Shown here: piece after piece, positions 1 to 9,666 of the stretch
Numbering within the stretch: the stretch's first letter is position 1
How the letters are laid out: every line of letters begins with the position of its first letter
DNA from: Pseudomonadota bacterium
GTDB lineage: Bacteria > Desulfobacterota > Desulfobacteria > Desulfobacterales > RPRI01
Length of the DNA: 32,973 nt
NCBI GenBank assembly: GCA_018823005.1
Contig: JAHJJB010000224.1
Span: 1 to 32,973, forward strand
Direction of reading: 5' to 3'
Notes under the pieces: model-generated
What the model was told of the DNA's origin: nothing
The model's database searches: none
The model's input: only the letters and a program-made list of their open reading frames with translations
Translations under genes and position numbers: made by a program

Positions 1-84
1 CAAGGAAGGCGATAATTTTAACCACAGGAATACATTGAGTATTTCGAGGATTAAAATTTGAGCCTGACGCAGTAATCGGGCAAA

Positions 85-468
85 ATGGGGCGTTATGCAA
101 AGGTCTCAGGAGGTTACTTGGAAAAGCTGAAAGGTTTCCAGAAACAATATTTACGGGGAATAGCCCACGGGCTCAAGCCGTATGTTTTTGTCGGGCAGAA
201 GGGGATAACCGAATCTCTTTTAAAATCGGTGGACGAAGCGCTTGACAGGCACGAACTTATAAAGGTGAGGTTCATCGATTTCAAAGAAAGAGATATGAAA
301 AAAGAGATAACGGCCGAGATAGAAAAAGCGGCAGTTTGCGAACTTGTCGGTGCCATAGGCCATGTAGCCATATTTTTCAGGCAGCAGAAGGATCCTGAAA
401 AACGGGCGGTTATTGTTCCAAATGAAAAGAAGGGTTCAAGCGCAAAGCTGAAAAATTTAAATAAATAA
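85..468 (+). CDS. yhbY: YhbY/CRM-domain RNA-binding protein
   Basis: ORF LKGFQKQYLRGIAHGLKPYVFVGQKGITESLLKSVDEALDRHELIKVRF matches the ribosome-associated YhbY family pattern. Confidence 0.92.
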   Translation: MGRYAKVSGGYLEKLKGFQKQYLRGIAHGLKPYVFVGQKGITESLLKSVDEALDRHELIKVRFIDFKERDMKKEITAEIEKAAVCELVGAIGHVAIFFRQQKDPEKRAVIVPNEKKGSSAKLKNLNK

Positions 469-504
469 AAATCTGCAAAGATCTTATCTGTAATTTTTAT
501 CTAT

Positions 505-571
505 TCACACCAGGACACTAAGACGCAAAGATTTTTTATTTTTCCTTTGCGGGCTTTATGACTTTGTGTGA
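505..571. repeat. Imperfect palindromic intergenic repeat (TCACAC...CTTTG/CTTTGTGTGA family), copy 1
   Basis: TCACACCAGGACACTAAGACGCAAAG - CTTTGCGGGCTTTATGACTTTGTGTGA imperfect inverted repeat; related copies at 3693 and 17342. Confidence 0.75.
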
Positions 572-588
572 GGAAACAGGAGGATAAA

Positions 589-1104
589 ATGGAAGAAAGA
601 ACCGGAATGGTCACAATGAAAGGGAATCCTTTAACACTTACCGGCCATGCTCTGAAGGCCGGAGAGAAAGCGCCTGATTTCGAGGTTGCGGGCAATGACA
701 TGAAACCTGTAAAGTTTTCATCCTTTTCCGGCAAGGTCTGCATTATATCGTCGGTTCCGTCTCTTGATACTCCGGTATGCGACATGGAGACAAGAAGGTT
801 TAACAAAGAAGCCGCCGAGCTCGGGCCTGATGTTGTGATTCTCACAATCAGCATGGATTTGCCTTTTGCACAGAAAAGATGGTGCGGTGCCGCAGGCGTA
901 GACAAGGTAATAACTCTTTCGGATTACAAAACGGCTGATTTCGGAAAGGCTTACGGCGTGCTTATAAAGGAGCTGAGACTTCTTGCAAGAGCCGTTTTTG
1001 TCGCCGATAAAAAAGGGGTGATTCAGTATAGCCAGATTGTAAAAGAGGTTGCGGATGAGCCCGATTACGGCGCGGCAATCAATACCGTTAAAGGGCTCGT
1101 TTAA
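589..1104 (+). CDS. tpx: Thiol peroxidase (Tpx-type peroxiredoxin)
   Basis: MEERTGMVTMKGNPLTLTGHALKAGEKAPDF...SLDTPVCD...RWCGAAG; start at 589 preferred (AGGAGG just upstream) over ORF-track start 568. Confidence 0.93.
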   Translation: MEERTGMVTMKGNPLTLTGHALKAGEKAPDFEVAGNDMKPVKFSSFSGKVCIISSVPSLDTPVCDMETRRFNKEAAELGPDVVILTISMDLPFAQKRWCGAAGVDKVITLSDYKTADFGKAYGVLIKELRLLARAVFVADKKGVIQYSQIVKEVADEPDYGAAINTVKGLV

Positions 1105-1160
1105 GAAACATGGACAGTGATCAGTGACCAGTTGTCAGGTTAAAGGCTGTTTTTCTTGTC

Positions 1161-1190
1161 CTTCGATATTCGAAGAACGATGTTCGATAT
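1161..1190. repeat. Dispersed TTCGATATTCGAA-type intergenic repeat
   Basis: CTTCGATATTCGAAGAACGATGTTCGATAT; similar blocks at 14161, 17301, 17418, 28881 and 28988. Confidence 0.7.
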
Positions 1191-1205
1191 TTGCCTGTTT
1201 GCCTC

Positions 1206-1490
1206 TCATGCGACTTTGATTGCAGAGTATAGCGTCCATATTCCAACAGTGACAAAAAAAACGCCGGCGGCTATTTTGATATAGTTTACCGGGATGAACC
1301 TGCTGAAAGCCGTTCCCAGCAGAACAGCGATAAGCGAAGAGAGTACCAGAGCGCCTGCCGAGCCCAGAAAGACGGAAAGTTTCGAATCGCCGCAGTCGGC
1401 TGTGAGGCAGAATGTGGCAAGCTGCGTTTTGTCCCCCAGTTCAGCGAGAAAGACCATTATGAATGTGGTCGACAGTATTTTTAAATCCAT
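1206..1490 (-). CDS. TMEM165/GDT1 (UPF0016) family membrane transporter
   Basis: FLAELGDKTQLATF signature, hydrophobic 94-aa protein. Confidence 0.88.
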   Translation of the reverse strand: MDLKILSTTFIMVFLAELGDKTQLATFCLTADCGDSKLSVFLGSAGALVLSSLIAVLLGTAFSRFIPVNYIKIAAGVFFVTVGIWTLYSAIKVA

Positions 1491-1508
1491 CGGAAGAGTT
1501 TCCTCCAG

Positions 1509-3533
1509 CTACATCTGTAAAAGTTTCATCGCTTTTTGTATAATATGGTCAGCGGTGAAACCAAAATTTTTCATAAGCGTTCCGCCAGGAGCCGATGCCC
1601 CGAATCCGGTCATTCCAATAATTTCCCCTTTTCCCCCCGTGTAACGCTCCCAGCCCATCGGGATTCCGGCTTCGACTGCTATGCGGTTTGAAACTTCAGG
1701 AGGGAGGATTTTTTCTTTATATTCCGCTGAAGTTTTTTCGAAAAGCTCCCAGCTCGGCATGCTTACAACCCTGACTGAAACACCTTTTGCAGTAAGAGAT
1801 TTTGCCGCTTCAAGGGCGATATGAACTTCCGAGCCTGTTGCAATGATTATAAGAGAAGGCCTTGAACTGGAATCGTAAATAATGTATGCGCCGTTTTCAA
1901 GAAGGTTTGCCGTATTCGATTCCGTTTTTTCAATTACGGGAAGATTCTGACGGCTCAGGATGAGCGCAACCGGTCCTTCCGTGGATTTCACCGCGAAACG
2001 CCAGGCCTCTTTTGTCTCGTTCGCATCGGCAGGTCTGATGACAGTTAAACCCGGAATGGCTCTTAAGCTGCATATATGCTCCACGGGCTGGTGTGTCGGT
2101 CCGTCTTCGCCTACCGCTATGCTGTCGTGGGTAAAAACATATATCACGGGCAGCCTCATGAGAGACGCGAGGCGGATTGCAGGGCGCATGTAATCTGCAA
2201 AAACAAGAAAAGTGCCGCCATAAGGCCGGATTCCGCCGTGAAGAGCCATCCCCGAAAGGATTGCCCCCATTGCGTGCTCTCTGACCCCGAAGCGTATGTT
2301 GCGGCCATGGTAGCTATCTTTCTGAAAATCGCATGAATTTTTTATAATCGTGTTGTTCGAGGGGGCGAGATCCGCAGATCCGCCTATGAGATTTGTTACT
2401 TTTTCTGCGATGGCGTTTAAAGCCTTGCCTGAAGCTGATCTTGTGGCGATAGAGCCGTCTTTTGCGGAAAAGGCCGGAAGGCTGTTTTCCCAGCCGTCCG
2501 GCAATTTCCCGTTTATTGCATCTGTAAATCTGGCAGCAAAATCAGGAAAACCGTTTCTGTAAGATTTCATTTTTTTCTGCCACTTTGATTCGGCTTTTTT
2601 CCCTGTTTCAAGGCACTTGCGGCAGAGTTGAAGCACACCGTCGGGGACACAGAAAGATGAGCCATCGGGGCAGCCAAGGTTCTTTTTTGTAAGACGGATC
2701 TCTTCTTCGCCCAGCGGTGCGCCATGCGCCTCCGCCGAATCCTGCTTGTTGGGGCTACCAAAAGCTATGTGGGTCCGCAGCATGATGAGGGAAGGTTTTT
2801 TCTTTTCGGCCTTTGCTTTTTTAAGCGCTTTCAGAATAGCATCTGCATTATTCCCGTCCTCAACTTTTTGAACATGCCAGTTATAGGCTTTAAATCTTGC
2901 AGCCACATCTTCGGTAAACGCTATGCCTGTGCTTCCTTCAATAGATATTTTATTGTCGTCATAGATGCATATGAGCTCTGAAAGGCCGAGGTGTCCTGCA
3001 AGGGATGCGGCTTCGGATGTGATTCCTTCCATTAGATCGCCGTCTCCGCAGACAACAAAAGTATGATGGTCAATTATTTCGTGATCTTTCGTGTTGTAAC
3101 AAGCGGCAAGATGCCTTTCCGCCATTGCCATCCCGACGCCGTTTGCAAATCCCTGACCGAGAGGCCCTGTCGTTGTTTCTACACCGGGGGTGTGCCTGTA
3201 TTCGGGATGTCCGGGAGTTTTGCTGCCCCATTGTCTGAAATTCTTTATATCTTCGAGCGACAGGTCGTATCCGGTCAGGTAGAGCATGCTGTATAAAAGC
3301 ATGGAGGCATGGCCGCCTGACAATATAAACCTGTCCCTGTTGAACCAGTCGGGGTTTGCTGGATTGTGTTTCAGGATGCGGGTCCAGAGGGTGTAGGCCG
3401 CAGGGGCAAGGCCCATGGGCGCACCCGGATGCCCTGAATTGGCCTTCTGAACTGCGTCCATCGAAAGCGAGCGAATCGTGTTTATGCAAAGAAGGTCGAG
3501 ATCATTACGGTTTTCCGGTGTTCCGTCTGTCAT
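1509..3533 (-). CDS. tkt: Transketolase
   Basis: [33 protein letters not shown]...[14 protein letters not shown]...GDGDLMEGI...[19 protein letters not shown]; start set at MTDGTPENR with AGGAGA-like RBS. Confidence 0.96.
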   Translation of the reverse strand: MTDGTPENRNDLDLLCINTIRSLSMDAVQKANSGHPGAPMGLAPAAYTLWTRILKHNPANPDWFNRDRFILSGGHASMLLYSMLYLTGYDLSLEDIKNFRQWGSKTPGHPEYRHTPGVETTTGPLGQGFANGVGMAMAERHLAACYNTKDHEIIDHHTFVVCGDGDLMEGITSEAASLAGHLGLSELICIYDDNKISIEGSTGIAFTEDVAARFKAYNWHVQKVEDGNNADAILKALKKAKAEKKKPSLIMLRTHIAFGSPNKQDSAEAHGAPLGEEEIRLTKKNLGCPDGSSFCVPDGVLQLCRKCLETGKKAESKWQKKMKSYRNGFPDFAARFTDAINGKLPDGWENSLPAFSAKDGSIATRSASGKALNAIAEKVTNLIGGSADLAPSNNTIIKNSCDFQKDSYHGRNIRFGVREHAMGAILSGMALHGGIRPYGGTFLVFADYMRPAIRLASLMRLPVIYVFTHDSIAVGEDGPTHQPVEHICSLRAIPGLTVIRPADANETKEAWRFAVKSTEGPVALILSRQNLPVIEKTESNTANLLENGAYIIYDSSSRPSLIIIATGSEVHIALEAAKSLTAKGVSVRVVSMPSWELFEKTSAEYKEKILPPEVSNRIAVEAGIPMGWERYTGGKGEIIGMTGFGASAPGGTLMKNFGFTADHIIQKAMKLLQM

Positions 3534-3588
3534 TTGTTTTCTCCTGTAATATAATCCTGTTTTTCCTGCCAGTTGTAAATCGTATTTG

Positions 3589-3616
3589 GTACATAGTACA
3601 TAGTACATAGTACATT
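3589..3616. repeat. 7-bp tandem repeat (GTACATA x4, last unit GTACATT)
   Basis: gtacatagtacatagtacatagtacatt read directly. Confidence 0.9.
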
Positions 3617-3692
3617 GATATTCAACATTCGGCGATTTACACTTATTTGTGACCGTATGCAAGAATTTTGATGGACTCGTAAGAAGTTGTTC

Positions 3693-3775
3693 TCACACAA
3701 AGATCACGGAGGACACAAAGAAAAACCTGAATGTTTTCAATAGGCCTTTCTTCGTGTCTTTGTGCCTTCGTGTGA
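3693..3775. repeat. Imperfect palindromic intergenic repeat, copy 2
   Basis: TCACACAAAGATCACGGAGGACACAAAG...CTTTCTTCGTGTCTTTGTGCCTTCGTGTGA. Confidence 0.85.
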
Positions 3776-3820
3776 AACATTGACTTTTTACGAAGGTGTT
3801 AATTTCGGCAAACCTGTAAA

Positions 3821-4690
3821 TCACAACGCCCTTAACCATTCGGGTTTTAATGATACCTTGCCCGCGAGAGCCATATCGATAAGCTTTATTGTTGACTCTT
3901 TTTCCTTTGGGAGTCTTGCCTTAATAGGGAGGTAGTTTGAGGCATGGTTGGCGTGGAACTGGCCTTTTGAAAGATTGGTGGCATTTATCATGGCGCGCAG
4001 TTCTTTCAGCATTTCATCCGGTTCAATAAGCGTAAATTCTCCCGATTTGTAATCATTATACAGGGGAGTTCCGGGTATCAGCATAAGGCTTAAGGCGCCG
4101 ACATATTCCGGATCTATTGCAGAAAGCACCCTTCCTGTTTCTTCCGCGTGAATGATCGAACGCTCTCTGCCCGCTATACCAAGAAGAACCGTTATCGATA
4201 GTTTTATTCCGGCCTCCCTTGCTTTTTTCCCCATGGCGATCATATATTCGGACGATGCTCCCTTGTTTATGTTCTTTAGAGTTACATCATCGCCTGTTTC
4301 AAGTCCCATATATGCAATGCCTATTCCGTGTGCCTTTAATTCTTTCAGCTCATCAGATCTCTTTAAATTCAGACTTTTGGCATTGGCATATAGACCAACC
4401 CTTGTCACCCAGGGGAGCTGCTTTTCAATTTCAGTCAGGATATTAAGAAGCCTTTTCTGGGGAATTATGAGTGCGTCGCCGTCGCAGAGAAAAACCCTGC
4501 GCTGGCGCCTGCAATAAGTTGCCGCAAATGCAATATCCTCCATGATAATGGAGTCCGGTTTTATACGGAAGCGCTCTCCGGTGTATGTTCCGCAGAATGT
4601 ACACTTGTTCCGGGAGCAACCGACTGTTACCTGCAGGAGAATGCTGTCTGCCTCACTGGGGGGTCTTATTATGTTGCCTTCATAATGCAT
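3821..4690 (-). CDS. Radical SAM protein
   Basis: CSRNKCTFC (CxxxxCxxC-type cluster motif), LCDGDALI, GLETGDD, typical of Elp3/MiaB-like radical SAM proteins. Confidence 0.9.
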   Translation of the reverse strand: MHYEGNIIRPPSEADSILLQVTVGCSRNKCTFCGTYTGERFRIKPDSIIMEDIAFAATYCRRQRRVFLCDGDALIIPQKRLLNILTEIEKQLPWVTRVGLYANAKSLNLKRSDELKELKAHGIGIAYMGLETGDDVTLKNINKGASSEYMIAMGKKAREAGIKLSITVLLGIAGRERSIIHAEETGRVLSAIDPEYVGALSLMLIPGTPLYNDYKSGEFTLIEPDEMLKELRAMINATNLSKGQFHANHASNYLPIKARLPKEKESTIKLIDMALAGKVSLKPEWLRAL

Positions 4691-4709
4691 GTTTTTTTAT
4701 ACCTTAATA

Positions 4710-5408
4710 TCAGAACGAGGTCAAAGCCTGCTTAAAAATAAAATATAAAAGAGGTATGAATATGGCAGGAAGCATATTTCCGACTTTTAACCTTTTTATT
4801 TCAAGCATGTTTATTCCTATTGCCGCAATCAAAAGACCGCCTGTCGAAGACATCTGGTTTATTACTTCAGGAACGAGAAACTGCTTCGCATAAGAGGCGG
4901 TGAGGGTTATAACGCCCTGATATAACAAAACGGAGGCGGCGGAAAAAAAGACTCCTATCCCGAGTGTTGATGTCAGTATTATTGAACCGATTCCATCGAG
5001 CATCGACTTTGCAAAAAGAGTCTGGTGGTTTCCCGTGAGTCCGCTTTCAAGCGACCCGACAATAGCCATTGATCCGACGCAGAAAAGAAGGCTTGAAGTG
5101 ACAAATCCTTTTGATATTCCGTCACCAGCTCCTGAAAACAATCTCTGCAAAAAGTTACCGAGAGCTTCTATTCTGTCTTCTATTTTCAGTAATTCGCCTA
5201 TAACGCTGCCTGTCGCAAGGCTTACTATGATGAGCAGAATATCATCCGATTTGAAAGCTCCCTTCAAGCCAATCAGGATCACTGCGAGAGCGATAGATTG
5301 CATGACCGTTTCATTATATTTCTGGGGAATTCCTCCCTTTAATATAATCCCGACGAAGCATCCTGCAAGGATTGCAATGGTATTAACGATGGTACCGAGC
5401 AAAATCAA
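4710..5408 (-). CDS. DUF554 family membrane protein
   Basis: MILLGTIVNTIAILAGCFVGIILKGGIPQKYNETVMQSIALAVILIGLKGA. Confidence 0.9.
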   Translation of the reverse strand: MILLGTIVNTIAILAGCFVGIILKGGIPQKYNETVMQSIALAVILIGLKGAFKSDDILLIIVSLATGSVIGELLKIEDRIEALGNFLQRLFSGAGDGISKGFVTSSLLFCVGSMAIVGSLESGLTGNHQTLFAKSMLDGIGSIILTSTLGIGVFFSAASVLLYQGVITLTASYAKQFLVPEVINQMSSTGGLLIAAIGINMLEIKRLKVGNMLPAIFIPLLYFIFKQALTSF

Positions 5409-5614
5409 ACCTCCTTTTTACGAGTTCATTATCACAAGGCTTTGTTTAATAGACGAATGATATCGATTCATCAACCAAAAAAGGGATTTATTTTTGTGAC
5501 TCTTTGATATTTCGTGTTATAATTTCATTGACACACAAGACCGTTCTGTTTATACTCCAGCCATCAAAAAGTTATGGCTTATCAAAGGCTTATAATAAAC
5601 AGCATGGAGTTGAT

Positions 5615-6586
5615 ATGGCGGATGCATGTCGCACAGTCTCATGTAAAATTATCATTGCCTTTTTCGTGCTGTGGATTGTTTCAGGCTGTACAAAACAATT
5701 GCAGGTGCCAGCTTCTCCTGAATTGAAACCCCTTGCGCTTATCTTGACGGACCCGCCGAAAGATTTTGTGACCACCAGCTCACGGACTTATGATGTCAAA
5801 GGTGTGGTAAGAGGAGGGAAGGCGCCTTTAAAAATAAGCGTAGGAGATAAACTCACAGAGCTCAGCAAGGAAGGTCCCTTTGTGTTTCAGGTGCAGCTGA
5901 AGCCCGGAAATAATTCGTTTACGCTGGCTGTAAAAGATGCCGGCAAAGAGATGATCTCACGTGATTTTACCATTAAAGCTGTGCCGGGTCTGTTAAAAAT
6001 AGTTCTCGAAGAAATCCCGTTCCAGAAGACAAACAGGGAAGAGATTGTCCTGAAAGGAACGATCCAGGGTGGATGGGGGAAGACCGAATTGAAAGTCAAT
6101 GATATCCGGATAGAACTGGGCGATATCCGGCAGTTTGCATACCCGATGAAACTGAGTGAAGGAGCCAATAAAATCCTGCTCTCGGCAAAGGATGAATCCG
6201 GCCAGTCAGCAGTGTGGCCCGGAGACGGTGCGCTGGTTATCCATAAAATCGCAGAGACTCGCGTGAAGGAAGAAAAGATCGATATACCGGTCATCCGGAC
6301 AAAGACAAAATTTGAGATTATTGCCCGGAAAGCCGGATACGAGCACAACGATAAGATTATTTTTGATATGAAAAACCGGGAACTGAAAAAACTCGAAGAT
6401 ATTATCAAAAAAGGCGGCAAGGTAGTTGTTGCAGGAAAGATAAACAGGAAAGCAAAACCGGAGTATCTTGGAGAAATAGTTGCGATGACCAAAACAGGTG
6501 CTTCGCGGGTAAAGGTTCAGCTTCGCACGCTGCATCCAAACATCAGGCTCTCCCTGTACAAAGAATTTGTTGTGACAGAACAGTAA
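5615..6586 (+). CDS. Predicted lipoprotein with two tandem Ig-like (beta-sandwich) repeats
   Basis: Signal peptide IIIAFFVLWIVSGC with lipobox Cys; two related ~90-aa units; start at 5615 (GGAG upstream) preferred over 5504. Confidence 0.7.
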   Translation: MADACRTVSCKIIIAFFVLWIVSGCTKQLQVPASPELKPLALILTDPPKDFVTTSSRTYDVKGVVRGGKAPLKISVGDKLTELSKEGPFVFQVQLKPGNNSFTLAVKDAGKEMISRDFTIKAVPGLLKIVLEEIPFQKTNREEIVLKGTIQGGWGKTELKVNDIRIELGDIRQFAYPMKLSEGANKILLSAKDESGQSAVWPGDGALVIHKIAETRVKEEKIDIPVIRTKTKFEIIARKAGYEHNDKIIFDMKNRELKKLEDIIKKGGKVVVAGKINRKAKPEYLGEIVAMTKTGASRVKVQLRTLHPNIRLSLYKEFVVTEQ

Positions 6587-6604
6587 ATGCTTTACACGGC
6601 ATCT

Positions 6605-8218
6605 ATGAAAAGAAAACATATAATCATCTTTCTTCTTTCTCTGCTGTTATCCGGGATCTGCGAACAGTCGTGGTCCGGCACTTCAGGTGTGATGGTCAGA
6701 ACCGACGTGCAGCATGCTCTTATCTCAGTAAACGGTGAAATGAGGCCTGAGTGGGCCGTCACCGAATTCAACGCATCAACAGGTTTCTGGGAGAAAGAGA
6801 TTGAGTTCCCCCCGGGTGTGGCCGGTACCCTGACCGTGTTATCCCCGGACAAAAAAAAGGCCTGTGCACCGGCAAAGATCTCCATAATGAACAACTTCCT
6901 TGTCCCGGTGATATGCACAAGGGATATGATGACCCAGGCAGATATCCCCCAACCCTCCGAGATGCCGGGGAAGTTATCCTTGACGTTTATTATTGTGCCG
7001 CTGCTCTTTCTTGCCGGAGCGATAATCGCTGTCATCCTTTACAGACGCAATAAAAAGTCTCATAAGCCTGTTCCGTTTGATGCAACTGTGGCTATAGATC
7101 CGGGATCTCACGAAGAGCATGGTAGAATGCTCGGAGAAATGCTAATAGAATCCGGGATAATAACTCAGGAGCAACTTGCGCAGGCTCTTGCCGTGCAGAA
7201 GACAAAAGAGGAAAAAATCGGAAAGATCTTGGAAGATCTTGGTTTTGCTTCCAAAAACAATGTAGCCAGGGTTCTTTCAGAAAAGCTGAATATTCAGATC
7301 ATTACGTACACGGGGCAGAAAATCCCTTCAGGACTGAGACAGGACGGGTTTACCGGCCAGACTGGTTCTCAGGATTACGACAAGACACAAATTTTAGCGA
7401 ATGAGATGCATAGTACAGGCAGTTTTGAAATTGTTCGGTTGATTTCAAATCAGGGGGGCATGGCTGATGTCTATGAGGCCTTCCAGCCTTCCCTGAAAAG
7501 AAAAGTGGCCGCAAAAAAAATAAAGAGAGAGTTTGTCATGAATGAGGACGTCAGGAGGCGTTTCGAAGACGAAGCGATCGGCCTGGCGAAGCTCAATCAT
7601 CCCAATATTGTTCAGATAATCGATTTTAACAAGGAGAACCTGATCCTGTTTCTGGAATACATCGACGGCAAGACTCTCGACGTCATCCTGAAGGAAAAAG
7701 GAAAACTCGACGTCCCTGAAGCGCTTCGGATCATATCGCAGGTATTGATCGGACTGCAGTACGCCCACAGTAAAGGAATAGTTCACCGCGACATAAAGCC
7801 CGGCAACATCTTTATTACCGGAGGGAATGAAGTGAAGATCACTGATTTCGGGATCGCGAAAATTATCGGAGGTGATATCACAGACCAGTCGCATAAAACC
7901 CGGATGGGATTACAGTTAGGAACCCCGTCCTACATGTCTCCCGAACAGTTCATGGGAGAGGAGGTAGATCCCCGGTCGGACATATATGCTTCAGGGGTCA
8001 TGCTTTATCAGTTTGTGACTGCCAAATTGCCTTTTGTTGCAGATAACCTTCCGCAAATAGCCCTAATGCACACGCAGCAAACCCCAGTCCCTCCGGGAGA
8101 AGTGTCGCCGGATATTCCTGATAAACTCAGCAGCATTATTCTCAAGGCCCTGGCGAAAAAATCCTCAGACAGGTTTCAATCGGCCCAAGAATTCAGGGAT
8201 GCATTGGAAACCCTTTAA
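6605..8218 (+). CDS. Transmembrane Ser/Thr protein kinase with N-terminal exported segment and cytoplasmic GspE-N/MshEN-like domain
   Basis: Signal sequence, TM segment LTFIIVPLLFLAGAIIAVILYRR, GspE-N-like MLGEMLIESGIITQEQLAQALAVQ..KIGKILEDLGF, kinase motifs VAAKK, HRDIKPGNIF, DFG, GTPSYMSPEQ; alternative start 6587. Confidence 0.93.
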   Translation: MKRKHIIIFLLSLLLSGICEQSWSGTSGVMVRTDVQHALISVNGEMRPEWAVTEFNASTGFWEKEIEFPPGVAGTLTVLSPDKKKACAPAKISIMNNFLVPVICTRDMMTQADIPQPSEMPGKLSLTFIIVPLLFLAGAIIAVILYRRNKKSHKPVPFDATVAIDPGSHEEHGRMLGEMLIESGIITQEQLAQALAVQKTKEEKIGKILEDLGFASKNNVARVLSEKLNIQIITYTGQKIPSGLRQDGFTGQTGSQDYDKTQILANEMHSTGSFEIVRLISNQGGMADVYEAFQPSLKRKVAAKKIKREFVMNEDVRRRFEDEAIGLAKLNHPNIVQIIDFNKENLILFLEYIDGKTLDVILKEKGKLDVPEALRIISQVLIGLQYAHSKGIVHRDIKPGNIFITGGNEVKITDFGIAKIIGGDITDQSHKTRMGLQLGTPSYMSPEQFMGEEVDPRSDIYASGVMLYQFVTAKLPFVADNLPQIALMHTQQTPVPPGEVSPDIPDKLSSIILKALAKKSSDRFQSAQEFRDALETL

Positions 8219-8278
8219 CAAAACCTGTAGTGACGTGTCTGTCTCAACTTTTCCGTTTTGTGGGTTCCTCTTCAATGC

Positions 8279-8692
8279 CTAAGGTTCAATTGATACCCAG
8301 TTTTCACATTTCAGTTTTGGAACTCTTGAAAACTCTTTGATATTATTTGAAACAATTGTAAGATCAAGGCTCAATGCATGAGCGGCAATTAACATGTCCA
8401 GAGGGCCGATTGTCTGGCCCATGGACTCAAGAAATGCCCTTATTTCTCCATAGTGAACTACCAGCTTATTCCCCTGAAAAGGAAGTATCGTAAGAGATGT
8501 CAGAAACTCATCAAGTGCATTCTGATTTGTCGATTTATGTCTGCTCTTTTGAACACCATATTGCAATTCCGCATGGGTTATTGAAGAAATACCGAATTCA
8601 TCAATCTGATACTGTTCAAATTTTGCCAAAACCTTCTTTGGTTTCTCATTAATTAAATATATACAAATGTTTGTATCCAAAAGGTATTTCAT
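8279..8692 (-). CDS. vapC: PIN-domain toxin VapC
   Basis: MKYLLDTNICIYLIN...EL.YG...GPLDMLIAAHALSLDLTIVSNNIKEFSRV. Confidence 0.95.
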   Translation of the reverse strand: MKYLLDTNICIYLINEKPKKVLAKFEQYQIDEFGISSITHAELQYGVQKSRHKSTNQNALDEFLTSLTILPFQGNKLVVHYGEIRAFLESMGQTIGPLDMLIAAHALSLDLTIVSNNIKEFSRVPKLKCENWVSIEP

Positions 8693-8925
8693 TTAAACAG
8701 TTCGTCCCTTTTTTGATCTTCACCGGGTTGATTTCGTTCCATTTTAAAATCTTTGGCAAAGTGTTTCAGGCTTTCAACAAGAGTTCCCCATGATTTTTCC
8801 TTAGGCAGCAAAATAATGGCATCGCCCTGTTTTTTGATATATACTTCCTTTCCTGTCATCCTGAATTCCTTTGGCAGTCTGACAGCCTGGCTTTGGCCAT
8901 TCTGAAATAATTTTGCAACTTTCAT
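8689..8925 (-). CDS. vapB: VapB antitoxin (AbrB/SpoVT family)
   Basis: KVAKLFQNGQSQAVRLPKEFRMTGKEVYIKKQGDAIILLPK; 4-bp overlap with vapC. Confidence 0.95.
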   Translation of the reverse strand: MKVAKLFQNGQSQAVRLPKEFRMTGKEVYIKKQGDAIILLPKEKSWGTLVESLKHFAKDFKMERNQPGEDQKRDELFK

Positions 8926-8944
8926 ATATATTGTCCCTTTTTAT

Positions 8945-8967
8945 AGTATATATCATAAATATATACT
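8945..8967. promoter_or_regulatory. Candidate vapBC operator palindrome
   Basis: AGTATATAT-cataa-ATATATACT, perfect 9-bp arms ~20 bp upstream of vapB start. Confidence 0.65.
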
Positions 8968-9323
8968 TTTTATCCGCATGTCAAGGGAAAACCGACAATA
9001 TCGACTTGGGTGCGTCCATGCAGGGGGGACGATTTGAGGATCGGTCAGAGCCACGATTTCTCTCAGACCCGAAGATGTCAAGTGTTGATAAAAATTACCA
9101 GCAGAAAAGCGGGTCGGAAAAACCAGGCTCAAAATCAGAAAATTTTAAGTATGGTGATTTCCAAATATACGGATTTTCAGATGAGCAAATTTCTATTTAA
9201 ATGAATGGGTATCAAAAACAATATCGAGCATAAGCAGCATTTTTAAGATTTTCATGTGGGTGAAAGGCGGCGGGATAAAGCGGGGAAAGTGTAAAATCAT
9301 TACTTGTTGATATAATTGAAGCT

Positions 9324-9343
9324 CCCCGCTGCAAGCAGCGAGG
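9324..9343. repeat. REP-like short palindrome
   Basis: CCCCGCTGC-AA-GCAGCGAGG, one mismatch in a 9-bp stem. Confidence 0.5.
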
Positions 9344-9370
9344 AATGTGCTCCCTGTTTCGGTTCAAAAA

Positions 9371-9395
9371 TGGTGGCGGCGGGAGTTGAACCCAA
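9371..9395 (-). other. tmRNA/tRNA 3'-end-like fragment (possible att-site remnant)
   Basis: Minus strand reads TTGGGTTCAACTCCCGCCGCCACCA: T-loop TTCAACT, 3' T-stem strand and terminal CCA, with no intact RNA gene to its 5' side. Confidence 0.45.
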
Positions 9396-9567
9396 GTCAA
9401 TACATTATAACATATTGTAATGATTGATATGAAATATATCTTAGAGGTCGTTTAGAGGTTAATGATTTTATTTGTTATCAAATATCTTAATGAAAAACTG
9501 CTTGATCTCTATATGGTCTTGCAGGGCATCCACTTTAATAAAAATGCAGGGTTTTAACTCGAAAATG

Positions 9568-9625
9568 TCGGTTCTCTTTACATATCTATAAATCGAAATA
9601 ACAGACTGATATTTAATCAAATAAA
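9568..9625. repeat. AT-rich diverged direct repeat, unit 1
   Basis: tcggttctctttacatatctataaatcgaaataacagactgatatttaatcaaataaa aligns with 9667-9723. Confidence 0.75.
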
Positions 9626-9666
9626 CCATTAAACCCTTCAATAATTGATCAACAACCTTTAGTTTG

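Noticed and set aside
5887-6492. Antisense ORF (201 aa) opposite the lipoprotein gene
   Set aside because: Ser/Phe/Ile-rich translation typical of reverse frames; no start context
8913-9200. ORF 95 aa (MQLSYILSLFIVYIINIYFLSACQGKTDN), lipoprotein-like
   Set aside because: Overlaps the vapB start and operator, no RBS, C-terminal half without recognisable domain
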